Counted from the stretch's first letter, positions 1 to 9,024 are shown. The stretch: 64,000 nucleotides of DNA from Carnobacterium maltaromaticum DSM 20342 (GCF_000744945.1 NZ_JQMX01000001.1:310001-374000); one strand, 5' to 3'. The notes: generated from the sequence alone by a model not told the origin. Made by a program: numbers and translations.

Positions 1-1
1 T

Positions 2-109
2 GAAAAATCAAGTGTACAGTATTTTATTCGTAAAAAAGTAGCTGCAATTATTACAGATTATCCAGAGATAGCATTAATGATACGTAATCACTGGGATAAA
101 GGAGAATAG
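2..109 (+). CDS. C-terminal end of a glycerophosphodiester phosphodiesterase-like protein (partial)
   Basis: Only the last 35 codons are inside the window, so the gene begins upstream. The visible tail contains ITDYPEIA followed by a short charged end. The TDYP motif is typical of the C-terminal strand of GlpQ/UgpQ-type phosphodiesterases, which hydrolyse glycerophosphodiesters to glycerol-3-phosphate and an alcohol. The stop lies one base before the miaA start, so the two are probably cotranscribed. The family call rests on this one short motif. Confidence 0.55.
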   Translation, partial: EKSSVQYFIRKKVAAIITDYPEIALMIRNHWDKGE

Positions 110-110
110 A

Positions 111-1061
111 ATGACTGATAAAACAAAAATTGTGATTATTGTTGGACCAACTGCGGTTGGAAAAACGAATTTAAGCATCTCATTGGCACAGGCAATTGAT
201 GGTGAGATTATTAGTGGGGACTCTATGCAGATTTATCGCCGACTGGATATTGGAACTGCAAAAGTGACGAAAGACGAACAGGCAGGCATACCGCATCATT
301 TAATTGACTGTGTAGATGTAACTCAAGGATATTCGGTTTCTGATTTTCAAAAAGATGCTCGAAAAGCGATTTCAGCTATCGAAGCTCGTGGAAAAGTGCC
401 AATTATTGTAGGTGGAACAGGCTTGTATATTGAAGCACTGCTTTATGATTTGTCTTTTGGAGGAACAGTTGAAGAGGCTGATCTGGCCTATCGCCATTTA
501 AAGGAATCAGAGGCACGAGAAAAAGGGAATCTCGCTTTATGGTCCGAATTACAAATGAATGACCCTAAAGCAGCAGAAAATATCCATCCTAATAATGTGA
601 AACGAGTGATTCGAGCTTTAGAGGTCTATCATTTGACGGGTAAACCTTTTTCTAGCTTCCAGAAAGAGCATACAATAAAGGAACCCTTCTACGATGCTAA
701 GATTATAGGATTAACAACAGATCGTGAGGTTCTTTATCAGCGAATAAATGAACGTGTTCTAAACATGTTCGAAATGGGTTTATTGGAAGAAGCGCATTGG
801 CTTTATCAGCAAAATATTCCTAATTCTCAGGCGGCATTAGGGATTGGCTATAAAGAGTTAACGGCTTATTTTAACGGAAAAATAAATTTGGAAGAAGCTC
901 AAAAACAAATACAACAAAATTCTAGGCGGTATGCAAAACGGCAATTGACATGGTTTCGCAATCGTTGGGCAGTTGTTGAATGGTGGGATTTAATTAAAAA
1001 TCCAAATCAAAAAGCTACCTTAATTGAAACAATCAAGACATTTCTTAGTAATCAAAAATAA
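111..1061 (+). CDS. miaA: tRNA dimethylallyltransferase MiaA
   Basis: MiaA transfers a dimethylallyl group to N6 of A37 in tRNAs that read UNN codons. The 316-residue protein has the P-loop GPTAVGKT at residues 12-19, the DSMQIYR motif near residue 40 and the C-terminal RQLTWFRN motif, all typical of the family, and the length is normal. The ATG is preceded by AAAGGAG. It follows a GDPD-like gene and precedes hflX. In Bacillus hfq lies between miaA and hflX; here there is no room for it. Confidence 0.95.
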   Translation: MTDKTKIVIIVGPTAVGKTNLSISLAQAIDGEIISGDSMQIYRRLDIGTAKVTKDEQAGIPHHLIDCVDVTQGYSVSDFQKDARKAISAIEARGKVPIIVGGTGLYIEALLYDLSFGGTVEEADLAYRHLKESEAREKGNLALWSELQMNDPKAAENIHPNNVKRVIRALEVYHLTGKPFSSFQKEHTIKEPFYDAKIIGLTTDREVLYQRINERVLNMFEMGLLEEAHWLYQQNIPNSQAALGIGYKELTAYFNGKINLEEAQKQIQQNSRRYAKRQLTWFRNRWAVVEWWDLIKNPNQKATLIETIKTFLSNQK

Positions 1062-1077
1062 AAAAGTAGGTGGTTGT

Positions 1078-2325
1078 ATGAATACCAAAGAAGCCCGTGA
1101 ACGTGTGATTATAGTCGGAGTACAAACAACAGAATCAGATCAAGCCTTCGTTTATTCGTTAAAAGAATTGGCGCAGTTAACAGAAACTGCAAAAGGTGAG
1201 GTTGTTGCTGAATTAACGCAAAAACGCCCAAGAATGGATAGTAAAACATACTTAGGTAAAGGGAAGTTACAAGAATTAGTTCGGTTAGCTGAAGAAACTG
1301 AAGCGGATGTGATTATTTTTAACCACGGGTTAACTCCTGGTCAAACGCGCAATATTCAAGCAGAAATCGATCTTAAAGTGATTGACAGAGTTCAATTGAT
1401 TTTAGATGTTTTTGCAATGCGGGCACAAAGTAAAGAGGGCAAGTTGCAAGTGGGATTAGCTCAATTGCACTATTTATTGCCACGTTTAGCTGGGCAAGGT
1501 AAAAATCTTTCTAAATTGGGGGGCGGAATTGGGACAAGAGGACCTGGTGAAACCAAATTGGAAACAGATCGGCGCCATATTCGGGACCAAATTACAGATA
1601 TTAAACGTACCTTGAAAGAAACGGAGGCGCATCGTGAAAGAAGTCGTGAACGACGAAATGATGGAACAACCTTCCAGATTGGGTTAATGGGTTATACAAA
1701 TGCTGGGAAATCAACATTACTAAATCAATTAACCCATGCAGAAACGTATGAACAAAATCAACTATTTGCAACGTTAGACCCGTTGACTCGTAAATTAGTT
1801 TTACCGACAGGAATGAATGTGACTTTAACGGATACAGTTGGTTTTATTCAAGATTTACCTACACAGCTTATCGATGCCTTCCATTCCACTTTAGAGGAAA
1901 CTAAAAATGTTGATTTGTTACTCCATGTTGTAGATGCAGCGGCTGAAGATATGCTCGGGCATGAAAAAACGGTTTTAGAATTATTGAAAGAACTTAAGAT
2001 GGATAGAATTCCTATGTTGACGGTCTATAACAAACGAGATTTGATTACGGGTTCATTTTTACCTGATTTATTTCCAAGTGTGCTGATATCTGCCCGTAAT
2101 GACGACGATATTGCTGAATTGTATCATAAGATTATGGAAATTATGAAAGAGACGCTAGTACCTTATCAATTTGAAATAGCCGCAGATCAAGGTGGGGCGC
2201 TAGTTAAGTTGAAGAAAGAAACGCTAATTATTTCAGAAGAATATAACGAAGAGAAAAATAGTTATTTTGTAAAAGGGTATGCAAAAGAGCAATCAAAATG
2301 GATTGGAGAGCGAGAATTAGAATGA
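1078..2325 (+). CDS. hflX: GTPase HflX
   Basis: HflX is a ribosome-associated GTPase that can split stalled or heat-damaged 70S ribosomes. The 415-residue protein has an N-terminal HflX domain with the glycine-rich linker GGGIGTRGPGE, then a GTPase domain with GYTNAGKS (205-212), DTVG (252-255) and NKRD (318-321). I chose the ATG at 1078 because AGGTGG sits just upstream; an in-frame start 54 bases earlier would overlap miaA and has no good ribosome binding site. Its stop overlaps the start of the next gene as ATGA, so translation is probably coupled. Confidence 0.93.
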   Translation: MNTKEARERVIIVGVQTTESDQAFVYSLKELAQLTETAKGEVVAELTQKRPRMDSKTYLGKGKLQELVRLAEETEADVIIFNHGLTPGQTRNIQAEIDLKVIDRVQLILDVFAMRAQSKEGKLQVGLAQLHYLLPRLAGQGKNLSKLGGGIGTRGPGETKLETDRRHIRDQITDIKRTLKETEAHRERSRERRNDGTTFQIGLMGYTNAGKSTLLNQLTHAETYEQNQLFATLDPLTRKLVLPTGMNVTLTDTVGFIQDLPTQLIDAFHSTLEETKNVDLLLHVVDAAAEDMLGHEKTVLELLKELKMDRIPMLTVYNKRDLITGSFLPDLFPSVLISARNDDDIAELYHKIMEIMKETLVPYQFEIAADQGGALVKLKKETLIISEEYNEEKNSYFVKGYAKEQSKWIGERELE

Positions 2326-3572
2326 GTTGGAAAAGTCCATACACAATAGAATTAAAACAAAAGATTCAAGAGGTTGAAGAAAAAATTAAACCTTTACATG
2401 ATTTGGTTCATCAAATAGCCTTAGAGAATCAGAATAAGGTTTTAAGTAGTTTTAGAGAAAATCAGGTTTCTGATCAACATTTTAATCCGACAACCGGTTA
2501 TGGGTATGATGATTTTGGCCGAGATACATTAGAAAAAGTCTATGCGGATGTATTTAAAGCGGAAGCGGGATTAGTGCGACCACAGATCATTTCTGGGACA
2601 CATGCTATTTCTACAGCATTATTTGGTGTATTGCGTCCAGGAGATGACTTGTTATATATAACTGGAGCACCTTATGATACGCTTTTAGAGATTGTTGGGG
2701 AAACGGGAAATGGAATTGGTTCTTTAAAAGAGTACCAAATTGGGTACCAACATGTCGATCTATTAGCAGATGGTGAAGTCGATTTTGATGCTGTGAAAAA
2801 TTGTATTACCCCGAAAACAAAAATGATTGCGATTCAACGTTCAAGAGGCTATGCAAGTCGTCCTTCCTTTACGATTGAAAAAATTGAAGCAATGATTCAG
2901 ACTGTACGTCAATGGGCTCCAGAAGCTGTTATTTTTGTCGATAACTGCTATGGAGAGTTTGTTGAAGAAAGAGAGCCAATCGAAGTTGGGGCTGATCTAA
3001 TAGCAGGTTCTCTAATTAAGAATCCAGGTGGCGGTTTAGCTAAAATTGGAGGCTATATTGTTGGGCGTGAAGATTTAATCGAAGCTTGTGGCTATCGTCT
3101 GACTTCACCAGGGATTGGTCGAGAAGCAGGAGCCTCTCTGTATAGTCTTCAGGAAATGTACCAAGGATTCTTTTTAGCGCCTCATGTAGTTGGTGAAGCT
3201 GTTAAGGGAGCTATCTATACGGCCGCTTTGTTAGCTGAATGCCAGATTGAAAGTACCCCTAAATGGGACGATCCAAGAACGGATCTCATTCAAATGATTT
3301 CATTAAATGATCCTGAGAAAATGGTTCGTTTTGCACAAACAATTCAAAAATATTCACCTATAAATGCTCATGTAATGCCAATTGGGGCTTATATGCCCGG
3401 GTATGAAGATGATGTTATTATGGCTGCTGGAACTTTTATTCAAGGCGCAAGCTTAGAATTGACTGCAGATGGCCCTATTCGTTCGCCTTATACACTCTAT
3501 GTTCAAGGTGGTTTAACTTATGAACATGTTAAGTTAGCTGTTACGGCAGCTGTTTCAGAGTTGTTTTTTTAG
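2322..3572 (+). CDS. ynbB: YnbB-like PLP enzyme (methionine gamma-lyase / aluminium-resistance family)
   Basis: A 416-residue fold-type I pyridoxal-phosphate enzyme of the family often named after aluminium resistance or methionine gamma-lyase. Its physiological substrate is not settled. The likely PLP lysine is K233 in SLIKNPGGGLAKIGG, and the FVDNCYGEF segment supplies the usual aspartate. The ATG at 2322 overlaps the hflX stop; an in-frame ATG at 2298 is possible but lies inside hflX. The order hflX-ynbB-glnR-glnA matches Bacillus, so the name is mostly based on synteny and family. Confidence 0.85.
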   Translation: MSWKSPYTIELKQKIQEVEEKIKPLHDLVHQIALENQNKVLSSFRENQVSDQHFNPTTGYGYDDFGRDTLEKVYADVFKAEAGLVRPQIISGTHAISTALFGVLRPGDDLLYITGAPYDTLLEIVGETGNGIGSLKEYQIGYQHVDLLADGEVDFDAVKNCITPKTKMIAIQRSRGYASRPSFTIEKIEAMIQTVRQWAPEAVIFVDNCYGEFVEEREPIEVGADLIAGSLIKNPGGGLAKIGGYIVGREDLIEACGYRLTSPGIGREAGASLYSLQEMYQGFFLAPHVVGEAVKGAIYTAALLAECQIESTPKWDDPRTDLIQMISLNDPEKMVRFAQTIQKYSPINAHVMPIGAYMPGYEDDVIMAAGTFIQGASLELTADGPIRSPYTLYVQGGLTYEHVKLAVTAAVSELFF

Positions 3573-3587
3573 CAATAAAAAGGAATG

Positions 3588-3648
3588 ATAGACTTAGAGT
3601 TTGAATTCAGCCAGAGTTTTTGGCGAATTCACTCTAGGTCTATTTTAT
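3588..3648 (+). terminator. Terminator after ynbB
   Basis: An imperfect inverted repeat pairs ATAGACTTAGAGT...GAATTC with GAATTCACTCTAGGTCTAT. It has a small internal GCC/GGC stem and ends in TTTTATTT. It separates the hflX-ynbB unit from glnRA. Confidence 0.75.
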
Positions 3649-3753
3649 TTAGTTGGAATTAGTAATCAATAAAAAACAGAGTGGTCTATATGTAATTTTT
3701 TTATTTAATCCAAACTAAAAATCCGTATATATAATGGATCATTCGTTAAACGG

Positions 3754-3815
3754 TGTTAGATAATCTGACATTTGGTCTTTTTTTTGTTGACAAGTGAATT
3801 AAACACTGGTATTCT
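3754..3815 (+). promoter_or_regulatory. GlnR box and sigma-A promoter of glnRA
   Basis: TGTTAGATAATCTGACA at 3754-3770 matches the GlnR/TnrA consensus TGTNAN7TNACA exactly. Downstream are TTGACA (3787-3792) and TATTCT (3810-3815) separated by 17 bases. This fits autogenous repression of glnRA by GlnR when glutamine is plentiful. Only one good box was found; Bacillus has two. Confidence 0.85.
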
Positions 3816-3842
3816 AATAAAGTAATTGAAAGGAGGGCAAAA

Positions 3843-4235
3843 ATGAAAGAGAAAGAACTTCGTAGATCAATGTCGGTTTTTCCAATTGGTACAGTTATGA
3901 AATTAACAGATTTAACAGCAAGGCAAATTCGGTATTATGAAGAACAGGATCTAATTCACCCCGAGCGCAATGAAGGGAACAGAAGGATGTATTCTCTAAA
4001 TGACATTGATGTTCTCTTAGAGATTAAAGATTACTTATCTGATGGAATCAATATGGCAGGGATTAAAAGAATTTATGAATTAAAACAACAAGAAAAAGAA
4101 AAGAAACGAATTGAGCAAAAAAGAGTAATGACAGATGACGATGTTCGTCGAATTTTACATGCTGAATTTTTATCTGTCAGTGGTCTTAATGCAAATGGTC
4201 CACATCAGTCTGTTGATCCTAAGCGAATGATTTAG
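3843..4235 (+). CDS. glnR: Glutamine synthetase repressor GlnR (MerR family)
   Basis: GlnR represses nitrogen genes in Firmicutes and is stimulated by feedback-inhibited glutamine synthetase. The 130-residue protein has a MerR-type winged helix at residues 15-85, with the family signature TARQIRYYEEQDLIHPERN. The short C-terminal tail is where Bacillus GlnR senses glutamine synthetase. AAAGGAGGG precedes the ATG. It lies 82 bases upstream of glnA behind a GlnR box, so it is autoregulated. Confidence 0.95.
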   Translation: MKEKELRRSMSVFPIGTVMKLTDLTARQIRYYEEQDLIHPERNEGNRRMYSLNDIDVLLEIKDYLSDGINMAGIKRIYELKQQEKEKKRIEQKRVMTDDDVRRILHAEFLSVSGLNANGPHQSVDPKRMI

Positions 4236-4317
4236 GATTTAATTATATAGAGCCATTTTAACTTTTTATGGTTAAAAAAAGTAAAAAATTACTAACCTAT
4301 AACGGGGGGAAAAGGAA

Positions 4318-5652
4318 ATGCCAGAATTTACAAAAGAAGAAATTAAACGTATTGCTAAAGAAGAAGATGTTCGTTTTTTACGATTAATGTTTACTGATAT
4401 TATGGGAATCATCAAAAATGTTGAGGTTCCGATTAGTCAATTAGAAAAAGTATTGAGCAATAAAATGATGTTTGACGGTTCTTCGATCGAAGGTTTTGTT
4501 CGGATTGAAGAAAGTGATATGTATTTACGTCCAGATTTAGATTCTTGGTTGATTTTTCCTTGGGGAACAGGAAAAGGAAAAATTGCTCGTTTAATTTGTG
4601 ATATATATAATCCTGGCGGAACTCCTTTTGCTGGTGATCCACGAAATAACTTAAAACGTGTCCTTAAAGAAATGGAAGAATTTGGTTTTACTGAATTTAA
4701 CTTAGGGCCTGAGCCTGAGTTTTTCTTATTCAAACTAGATGAAAATGGGGAACCTACTCTTGAGTTAAATGATAAAGGTGGCTACTTTGATTTTGCACCT
4801 ACTGACTTAGGTGAAAATTGTCGTCGTGAAATTGTTTTGCAATTAGAAGAAATGGGATTTGAAATTGAAGCTAGCCATCATGAAGTAGCTCCAGGACAAC
4901 ACGAGATTGATTGGAAATATGCCAATGCGATTGATGCGTGTGATTATATTCAAACCTTCAAGTTAGTTGTGAAAACAGTTGCTCGTCAGCATGGTCTTCA
5001 TGCTACGTTTATGCCAAAACCGTTATTTGGAGTAAATGGATCTGGCATGCATTTTAATATGTCTTTATTCAATAAAGATGGCAATGCTTTCTATGATGAA
5101 GAAGGAGAAATGCAATTAAGTGAAACTGCTCGTCAGTTTATGGCTGGAATTTTAAAACACGCTAGAGCCTATACAGCAATTTGTAACCCGACAGTCAATT
5201 CTTATAAGCGTTTGGTTCCTGGTTATGAAGCGCCCGTTTATGTTGCTTGGAGTGGACGTAATCGTTCTCCATTAGTCCGTGTTCCTGAATCCCGTGGATT
5301 ATCAACGCGAATCGAACTTAGAAGTGTAGATCCAACAGCTAATCCGTACTTGGCAATGGCAGTCCTTTTAAAATCTGGACTAGATGGTATTAAAAATCAA
5401 ATGAAAGTTCCGGATCCAGTTGATCGTAATATTTACGTGATGACTGAAGAGGAGCGCCATGAACGAGGTATTAATGATTTACCTTCAACATTACACAATG
5501 CAATTAAGTATTTGCGTCAGGATGAAGTTGTAAAAGAAGCTTTGGGTTCTCATATTTACAATAACTTTGTTGAAGCAAAACGAATTGAGTGGGCGGCGTT
5601 CCGTCAACAAGTTTCTGAATGGGAACGCGAGCAATACATGGAACTTTATTAA
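4318..5652 (+). CDS. glnA: Glutamine synthetase type I
   Basis: GlnA makes glutamine from glutamate, ammonia and ATP, acting as a dodecamer. The 444-residue length is that of the Firmicute GSI-alpha form. Visible motifs are DGSSIEGF near residue 53, the metal-binding [17 protein letters not shown], and the catalytic loop around [11 protein letters not shown]. An AACGGGGGGAAAAGG tract serves as ribosome binding site. It is cotranscribed with glnR and ends at a hairpin at 5659. Confidence 0.97.
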   Translation: MPEFTKEEIKRIAKEEDVRFLRLMFTDIMGIIKNVEVPISQLEKVLSNKMMFDGSSIEGFVRIEESDMYLRPDLDSWLIFPWGTGKGKIARLICDIYNPGGTPFAGDPRNNLKRVLKEMEEFGFTEFNLGPEPEFFLFKLDENGEPTLELNDKGGYFDFAPTDLGENCRREIVLQLEEMGFEIEASHHEVAPGQHEIDWKYANAIDACDYIQTFKLVVKTVARQHGLHATFMPKPLFGVNGSGMHFNMSLFNKDGNAFYDEEGEMQLSETARQFMAGILKHARAYTAICNPTVNSYKRLVPGYEAPVYVAWSGRNRSPLVRVPESRGLSTRIELRSVDPTANPYLAMAVLLKSGLDGIKNQMKVPDPVDRNIYVMTEEERHERGINDLPSTLHNAIKYLRQDEVVKEALGSHIYNNFVEAKRIEWAAFRQQVSEWEREQYMELY

Positions 5653-5658
5653 AACAAC

Positions 5659-5693
5659 AAGAAGGAATCCTTTGATTAGGGTTTCTTTTTTTT
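5659..5693 (+). terminator. Terminator after glnA
   Basis: AAGAAGGAATCC pairs imperfectly with GGGTTTCTT across an 8-base loop and is followed by seven T residues. It ends the glnRA transcript. Confidence 0.65.
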
Positions 5694-5876
5694 GCCTATC
5701 AGTTAATAAATTGAAAAGAGTTTTTTTATTATATGAATTATTTTTTAATAAATAGTAAAACTAAAATAGTTAAGTACAACTGAATAGTATGACGCTTTTA
5801 TAGAAGGAGTTTTTTCGGTTTTTTTGAAAAATTAATATTTGATGAGGAAATACTGCTGTAATTGTCAGATAATTAA

Positions 5877-5885
5877 TGCTATAAT
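5877..5885 (+). promoter_or_regulatory. Extended -10 promoter for the Rgg-like gene
   Basis: TGCTATAAT is a perfect extended -10 element about 75 bases before the next ATG. The -35 region is weak. The rest of the 300-base gap from 5694 holds no open frame or repeat that I could support. Confidence 0.55.
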
Positions 5886-5960
5886 AAATTTTAATTACCA
5901 TTCGTGCTAAAAATAGTGAGAAGTAATTAGTGTTGGACTTAAAGGAAAAGGAGTGAATTG

Positions 5961-6854
5961 ATGGAAAATATCGGGGGGAAAATCAAAGCGTTACGTATTC
6001 AAAAAGAAATGCGACAAAAAGAGTTTGCTAAAGGAATTTGTTCAAATGTAACATTAAGTAATATTGAAAATAATAAACAAAATCCATCAATGGAAATTCT
6101 AATAAAAATTTGTGATAAATTAGAAATTGCTTTACAAGATTTATATGGTGAACCTATTGATACAGAAGAAGTTAAGAATTTAACGGCTAATTTCGATCAA
6201 TTGCAATGGCTATGTGGCAATCATAGACATCGGGAGGCATACATTTTGCTGATGGAGGAGATTGCAGAAGAACAGTTGATTACTATTTGTTTCCAAAAAA
6301 AATATTACTATTTTTTAGGTTTAACTCAAGTTATTCATTTGGAGAAACCTGATGAAGCGATATTTAATTTTAGTCGTACATTAAATACTGAGAATGAAGC
6401 TAAAACGGAAACAATTGAAGATGTACTAGCATTAAATGGGTTGGGTATTGCTTATACTTTTAAAGGGGAAATGGATAAAGCTGAATTTTACTTTATGAAA
6501 TCATTGGAGCATATGAAAAAATTTGAGACAGAGGTTTTATCTGAGCAAAAAGAGATGGGGAAAATTGCTTTTAATACAGCTAAACATTACTCAGATAAAA
6601 AGGAGTATAAAAAAGCTGTTGATTTGTGTTTAGAGGCATTATCGATTTTAATTAATTTAGACTCGCGTTACCATTTGAGTGCCTTGTATTTTTTGCTGGG
6701 GTATAATTTGTTTGAGCTTGGTGATAGGGTAAATAGTTCAAAAAATTATTTTATTGCCAAGGCTTTAGCGTATGTGGACAATAATCAACACGTACTTGAT
6801 GCAGTGGATGAAGAATTGGAAAAGCACAAAATCGTTTTCGATGCACTTATATAG
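5961..6854 (+). CDS. Rgg/PlcR-type transcriptional regulator (XRE helix-turn-helix plus TPR-like domain)
   Basis: The 297-residue protein starts with an XRE helix-turn-helix (about residues 5-62) followed by a helical repeat region to the end. Hydrophobic helices in pairs there, such as ALNGLGIAYTFKGEMDKAEFYF, look like TPRs. This is the layout of RRNPP regulators, which bind short secreted peptides. I chose the ATG at 5961 for its AAGGAG spacing. I found no convincing pheromone gene next to it, so its signal is unknown. It stands alone between terminators in an accessory stretch. Confidence 0.75.
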   Translation: MENIGGKIKALRIQKEMRQKEFAKGICSNVTLSNIENNKQNPSMEILIKICDKLEIALQDLYGEPIDTEEVKNLTANFDQLQWLCGNHRHREAYILLMEEIAEEQLITICFQKKYYYFLGLTQVIHLEKPDEAIFNFSRTLNTENEAKTETIEDVLALNGLGIAYTFKGEMDKAEFYFMKSLEHMKKFETEVLSEQKEMGKIAFNTAKHYSDKKEYKKAVDLCLEALSILINLDSRYHLSALYFLLGYNLFELGDRVNSSKNYFIAKALAYVDNNQHVLDAVDEELEKHKIVFDALI

Positions 6855-6880
6855 TTGATAGCGTTAGGGTGGTTAAGTAA

Positions 6881-6921
6881 GAGGGTTTTAGTGGGCTGTA
6901 GCTGACTAAAACCCTTTTTTT
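6881..6921 (+). terminator. Terminator after the Rgg-like gene
   Basis: AGGGTTTTAGT pairs with ACTAAAACCCT around a 12-base loop and is followed by seven T residues. Confidence 0.85.
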
Positions 6922-7065
6922 ATTTGTTAAAGGAGAGAGCCTAACATAGAAAATGATTTGAATCCATCTAATGATTTTTATAAATGAATTGAAAAGTACT
7001 GAATAATAGAGTATCTTAAAGAAGCATATATAGATAAATACGAATAAAGTTTGAGGTGGAATTCT

Positions 7066-7541
7066 ATGGCACTAATTAAAAATACCGACAAAAATATCCA
7101 ACTATCGCTGAAGTTGCTAAATAATAAATTCTTAGAAATAAAAGAAAGTAGTCATGAGTCGTGGATTCCTTTTGCGTTAAAGTTAGATGTAGCCGGAGAT
7201 TGTTATGAGTATGAAGCTAAAAGAGGAGCTGTCTTTACTTTATATGAAATTAATCGTTTGATTGGGAGCTTGAGAAAAATTTAGGTACTAAAGAAGCTGT
7301 CAATACATTTGAAGAAATTGAATTTTATTCTTCTCAAGCTTATTTTGGGATGATTTTTATCGATCCTTTGGAAGCTGATCTAGTGGAAGTTGAATTTTGG
7401 TTTAATATGGATGTACTTTCTCAATCAGAGACTAAAGGATATGATCAAGGATATCGGTTTGCAGTTGAGGTTACTGATCTGAAGAGCTTTATCGCTGAAA
7501 TAAAGCACGAATTAAAAGAGATTCTAATTAAGGAAGGCTAA
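7066..7541 (+). pseudogene. Frameshifted small gene, possibly a WapI-like immunity protein
   Basis: Two open frames join across a one-base shift. The first runs from the ATG at 7066, after GAGGTGG, to a stop at 7284. The second is open from about 7254 in the -1 frame to 7541. Read through the shift, the product is about 158 residues with beta-rich N and C halves. Its pattern resembles WapI/Imm-type immunity proteins: a long amphipathic strand region, then EIEFYSSQ, then an acidic strand segment. The shift lies near the AGAAAAAT run at 7273-7280. This could be a true pseudogene or a sequencing error. The family call is tentative. Confidence 0.55.
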
Positions 7542-7556
7542 AGTGGTATGCTGAAA

Positions 7557-7594
7557 ATAGCCTCTATCTAATAATGATAGGGGCTGCGTGTTTT
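7557..7594 (+). terminator. Terminator after the frameshifted gene
   Basis: AGCCTCTATC pairs with GATAGGGGCT over a 7-base loop and is followed by a short T run. It could serve both flanking convergent genes. Confidence 0.6.
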
Positions 7595-7805
7595 ATTTGT
7601 TTGTCGACATTTTAAAGGTTTGGATTTGCGAAGGATGAATTTGATAATGGACACTGGCGTAAAAAATTTCTACAAATGGTGTATCAAAAAGAAAATCAGG
7701 ATGTTGTTTTAACCATAAATCTGGATGTATTCCATCAATGCGTGCATTAGGATCTAAGTTAAGGCATGTCCATTCGCCAATTAGGTTAGCGTAAAGGTAG
7801 TACAT
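7593..7805 (-). CDS. Small hypothetical protein (70 aa)
   Basis: The predicted 70-residue protein starts MYYLYANLIGEWTCL and is rich in aromatic residues, with IDGIHPDLWLKQ and FLFDTPFVEIFY. The composition looks like a folded cytoplasmic protein rather than a random shadow frame, and nothing overlaps it on the other strand. The ribosome binding site is only moderate (AAGAGAG). I do not recognise the family. It is convergent with the frameshifted gene upstream. Confidence 0.5.
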   Translation of the reverse strand: MYYLYANLIGEWTCLNLDPNARIDGIHPDLWLKQHPDFLFDTPFVEIFYASVHYQIHPSQIQTFKMSTNK

Positions 7806-8055
7806 AGTATCAGCTCTCTTTTAAGTAAATTCGTTAATAATAAGATAATACCATAGGATAGTTTAAAAGACTATGTCTAATAATTATGCAAAACGAGAAA
7901 AAATAAGGAATTTTAACAGTTGGTAGTATGTCTAATTTTCAATAGATTTACCGGATTGGCTGGTTTTTTTCTGCATTGTGTAGCTTTTAGGCTATTTGTT
8001 TAAATGAAGTTTTCGGTGAATGATTATGAGAAGTAGATTAATTTAGTAAATAGTA

Positions 8056-8084
8056 TTGACTTTTTATTCAATTTTGTCTATAAT
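8056..8084 (+). promoter_or_regulatory. Promoter of the tRNA-Arg gene
   Basis: TTGACT (8056-8061) and TATAAT (8079-8084) are separated by 17 bases and lie 20 bases upstream of the tRNA. The preceding 250 bases (7806-8055) hold no supported gene. Confidence 0.8.
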
Positions 8085-8104
8085 AAATCTTGTCGTTATA
8101 ACTA

Positions 8105-8178
8105 GTCTCAATAGCTCAGCTGGATAGAGCATCCGCCTTCTAAGCGGACGGTCGGGAGTTCGAATCTCTCTTGAGACG
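8105..8178 (+). tRNA. tRNA-Arg (anticodon TCT)
   Basis: The acceptor stem GTCTCAA pairs with TTGAGAC. TAGCTCAGCTGGATAGAGC is the D arm. The anticodon arm TCCGC-CTTCTAA-GCGGA carries TCT, which reads AGA. GGGAGTTCGAATCTC is the T arm. The 3' CCA is not encoded. It has its own promoter and terminator, and no integrase lies beside it. Confidence 0.95.
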
Positions 8179-8208
8179 TAATCTTAAAAATGCATAAATA
8201 TCGAATTT

Positions 8209-8249
8209 GCTTCCAATTCCTTTTATAACAAGGAGTTGGGAGTTTTTTT
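8209..8249 (+). terminator. Terminator after tRNA-Arg
   Basis: CTTCCAATTCCTT pairs with AAGGAGTTGGGAG around TTATAAC and is followed by TTTTTTTG. Confidence 0.75.
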
Positions 8250-8777
8250 GTTGTACTTAAGCTAGTATTAAAACAGGTGCAATGCAAAATGTTATGAGTT
8301 GTACCTATTTTCTATACATGACCATAAAAAGTTAAAAGTAAAATATGAGACTGAATAAAAAAATATTATTTATACAGCTCTTGCATAATCTGCTCCATTT
8401 CATTATGAACTAGTTCTTTCAATGCCTGAGAGTAGCTCCCTTGGATATTGTAGTGCTATCTGAGTATTCAAGGCGGGGTTTGTTAGAAATAGCAAGACTT
8501 AGGCGTTAGCAAGTGTTAAAGCACCAAAAGTGATAGCCCAATCAGTAGTTCATATCGAATATTTTTCCTATTTTCTTATTTAGGCGAAGAAGGATACAAA
8601 TTAGAATAGAAAAAAGCTTCTTGTGCAGCAGCTTGCTTATAAAATTTATCTTGTTTTTTTATTATACCAAGGATCATTGTGCGGGTTTGCTGAAAATTAA
8701 TAATTTAGTTTGCCTGAGTTAAAAGTTATCCCTCTATTCTTCTAGGTTTATTTTTTAGTTATCTAAATTAGTGTGAT
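8250..8777. other. Gene-poor stretch with decayed minus-strand coding remnants
   Basis: No intact gene is visible in about 530 bases. Two fragments on the minus strand look coding-like. One at 8677-8576 is open for 33 codons, with KQAAAQEAFFYS in the middle and its own stop. The other at 8455-8366 ends in MEQIMQELYK and a stop. They are in different contexts with stops between them, so they may be parts of one dead gene. I could not name it. Confidence 0.3.
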
Positions 8778-8806
8778 TTGACGTAGTTTGGAAAAAATTG
8801 TATAAT
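8778..8806 (+). promoter_or_regulatory. Strong promoter upstream of the MutS2-like gene
   Basis: TTGACG (8778-8783) and TATAAT (8801-8806) are 17 bases apart, near consensus. Transcription would start near 8813, giving an untranslated leader of about 330 nucleotides before the ATG at 9141. Confidence 0.75.
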
Positions 8807-8857
8807 TTAAATGAAGTAATGTTAAATGGACGATTATATTAAATTGAGGTGCTTTTT

Positions 8858-8881
8858 GTGAGTGGAGTCGTATCTAAATAG
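8858..8881 (+). other. Possible seven-codon leader ORF
   Basis: GTG followed by six codons (product MSGVVSK) and a stop, with GAGGTG six bases upstream of the GTG. It lies early in the long leader of the MutS2-like gene, the position expected for an attenuation peptide. It is short enough to occur by chance. Confidence 0.35.
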
Positions 8882-9024
8882 GCTGAATTAAATAAGCTAA
8901 ATAGACTAAAAATTCTGAGGAAGAATTGGTTTATTTAGGTTACCTATGAAGATACCTGTCTTACTTTATGTAAAAGCCACTTTCTAATCAGCAAATTTGT
9001 TTGATTAATATAGAGTGAATTACT

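Noticed and set aside
6929..6982. AAAGGAGAG followed by a short open frame starting with ATA
   Set aside because: ATA is not a usual start in bacteria and the frame has only 13 codons; possibly a dead start.
8105..8178. tRNA-Arg as an attachment site of an integrated element
   Set aside because: No integrase and no repeat of the tRNA 3' end were seen nearby.
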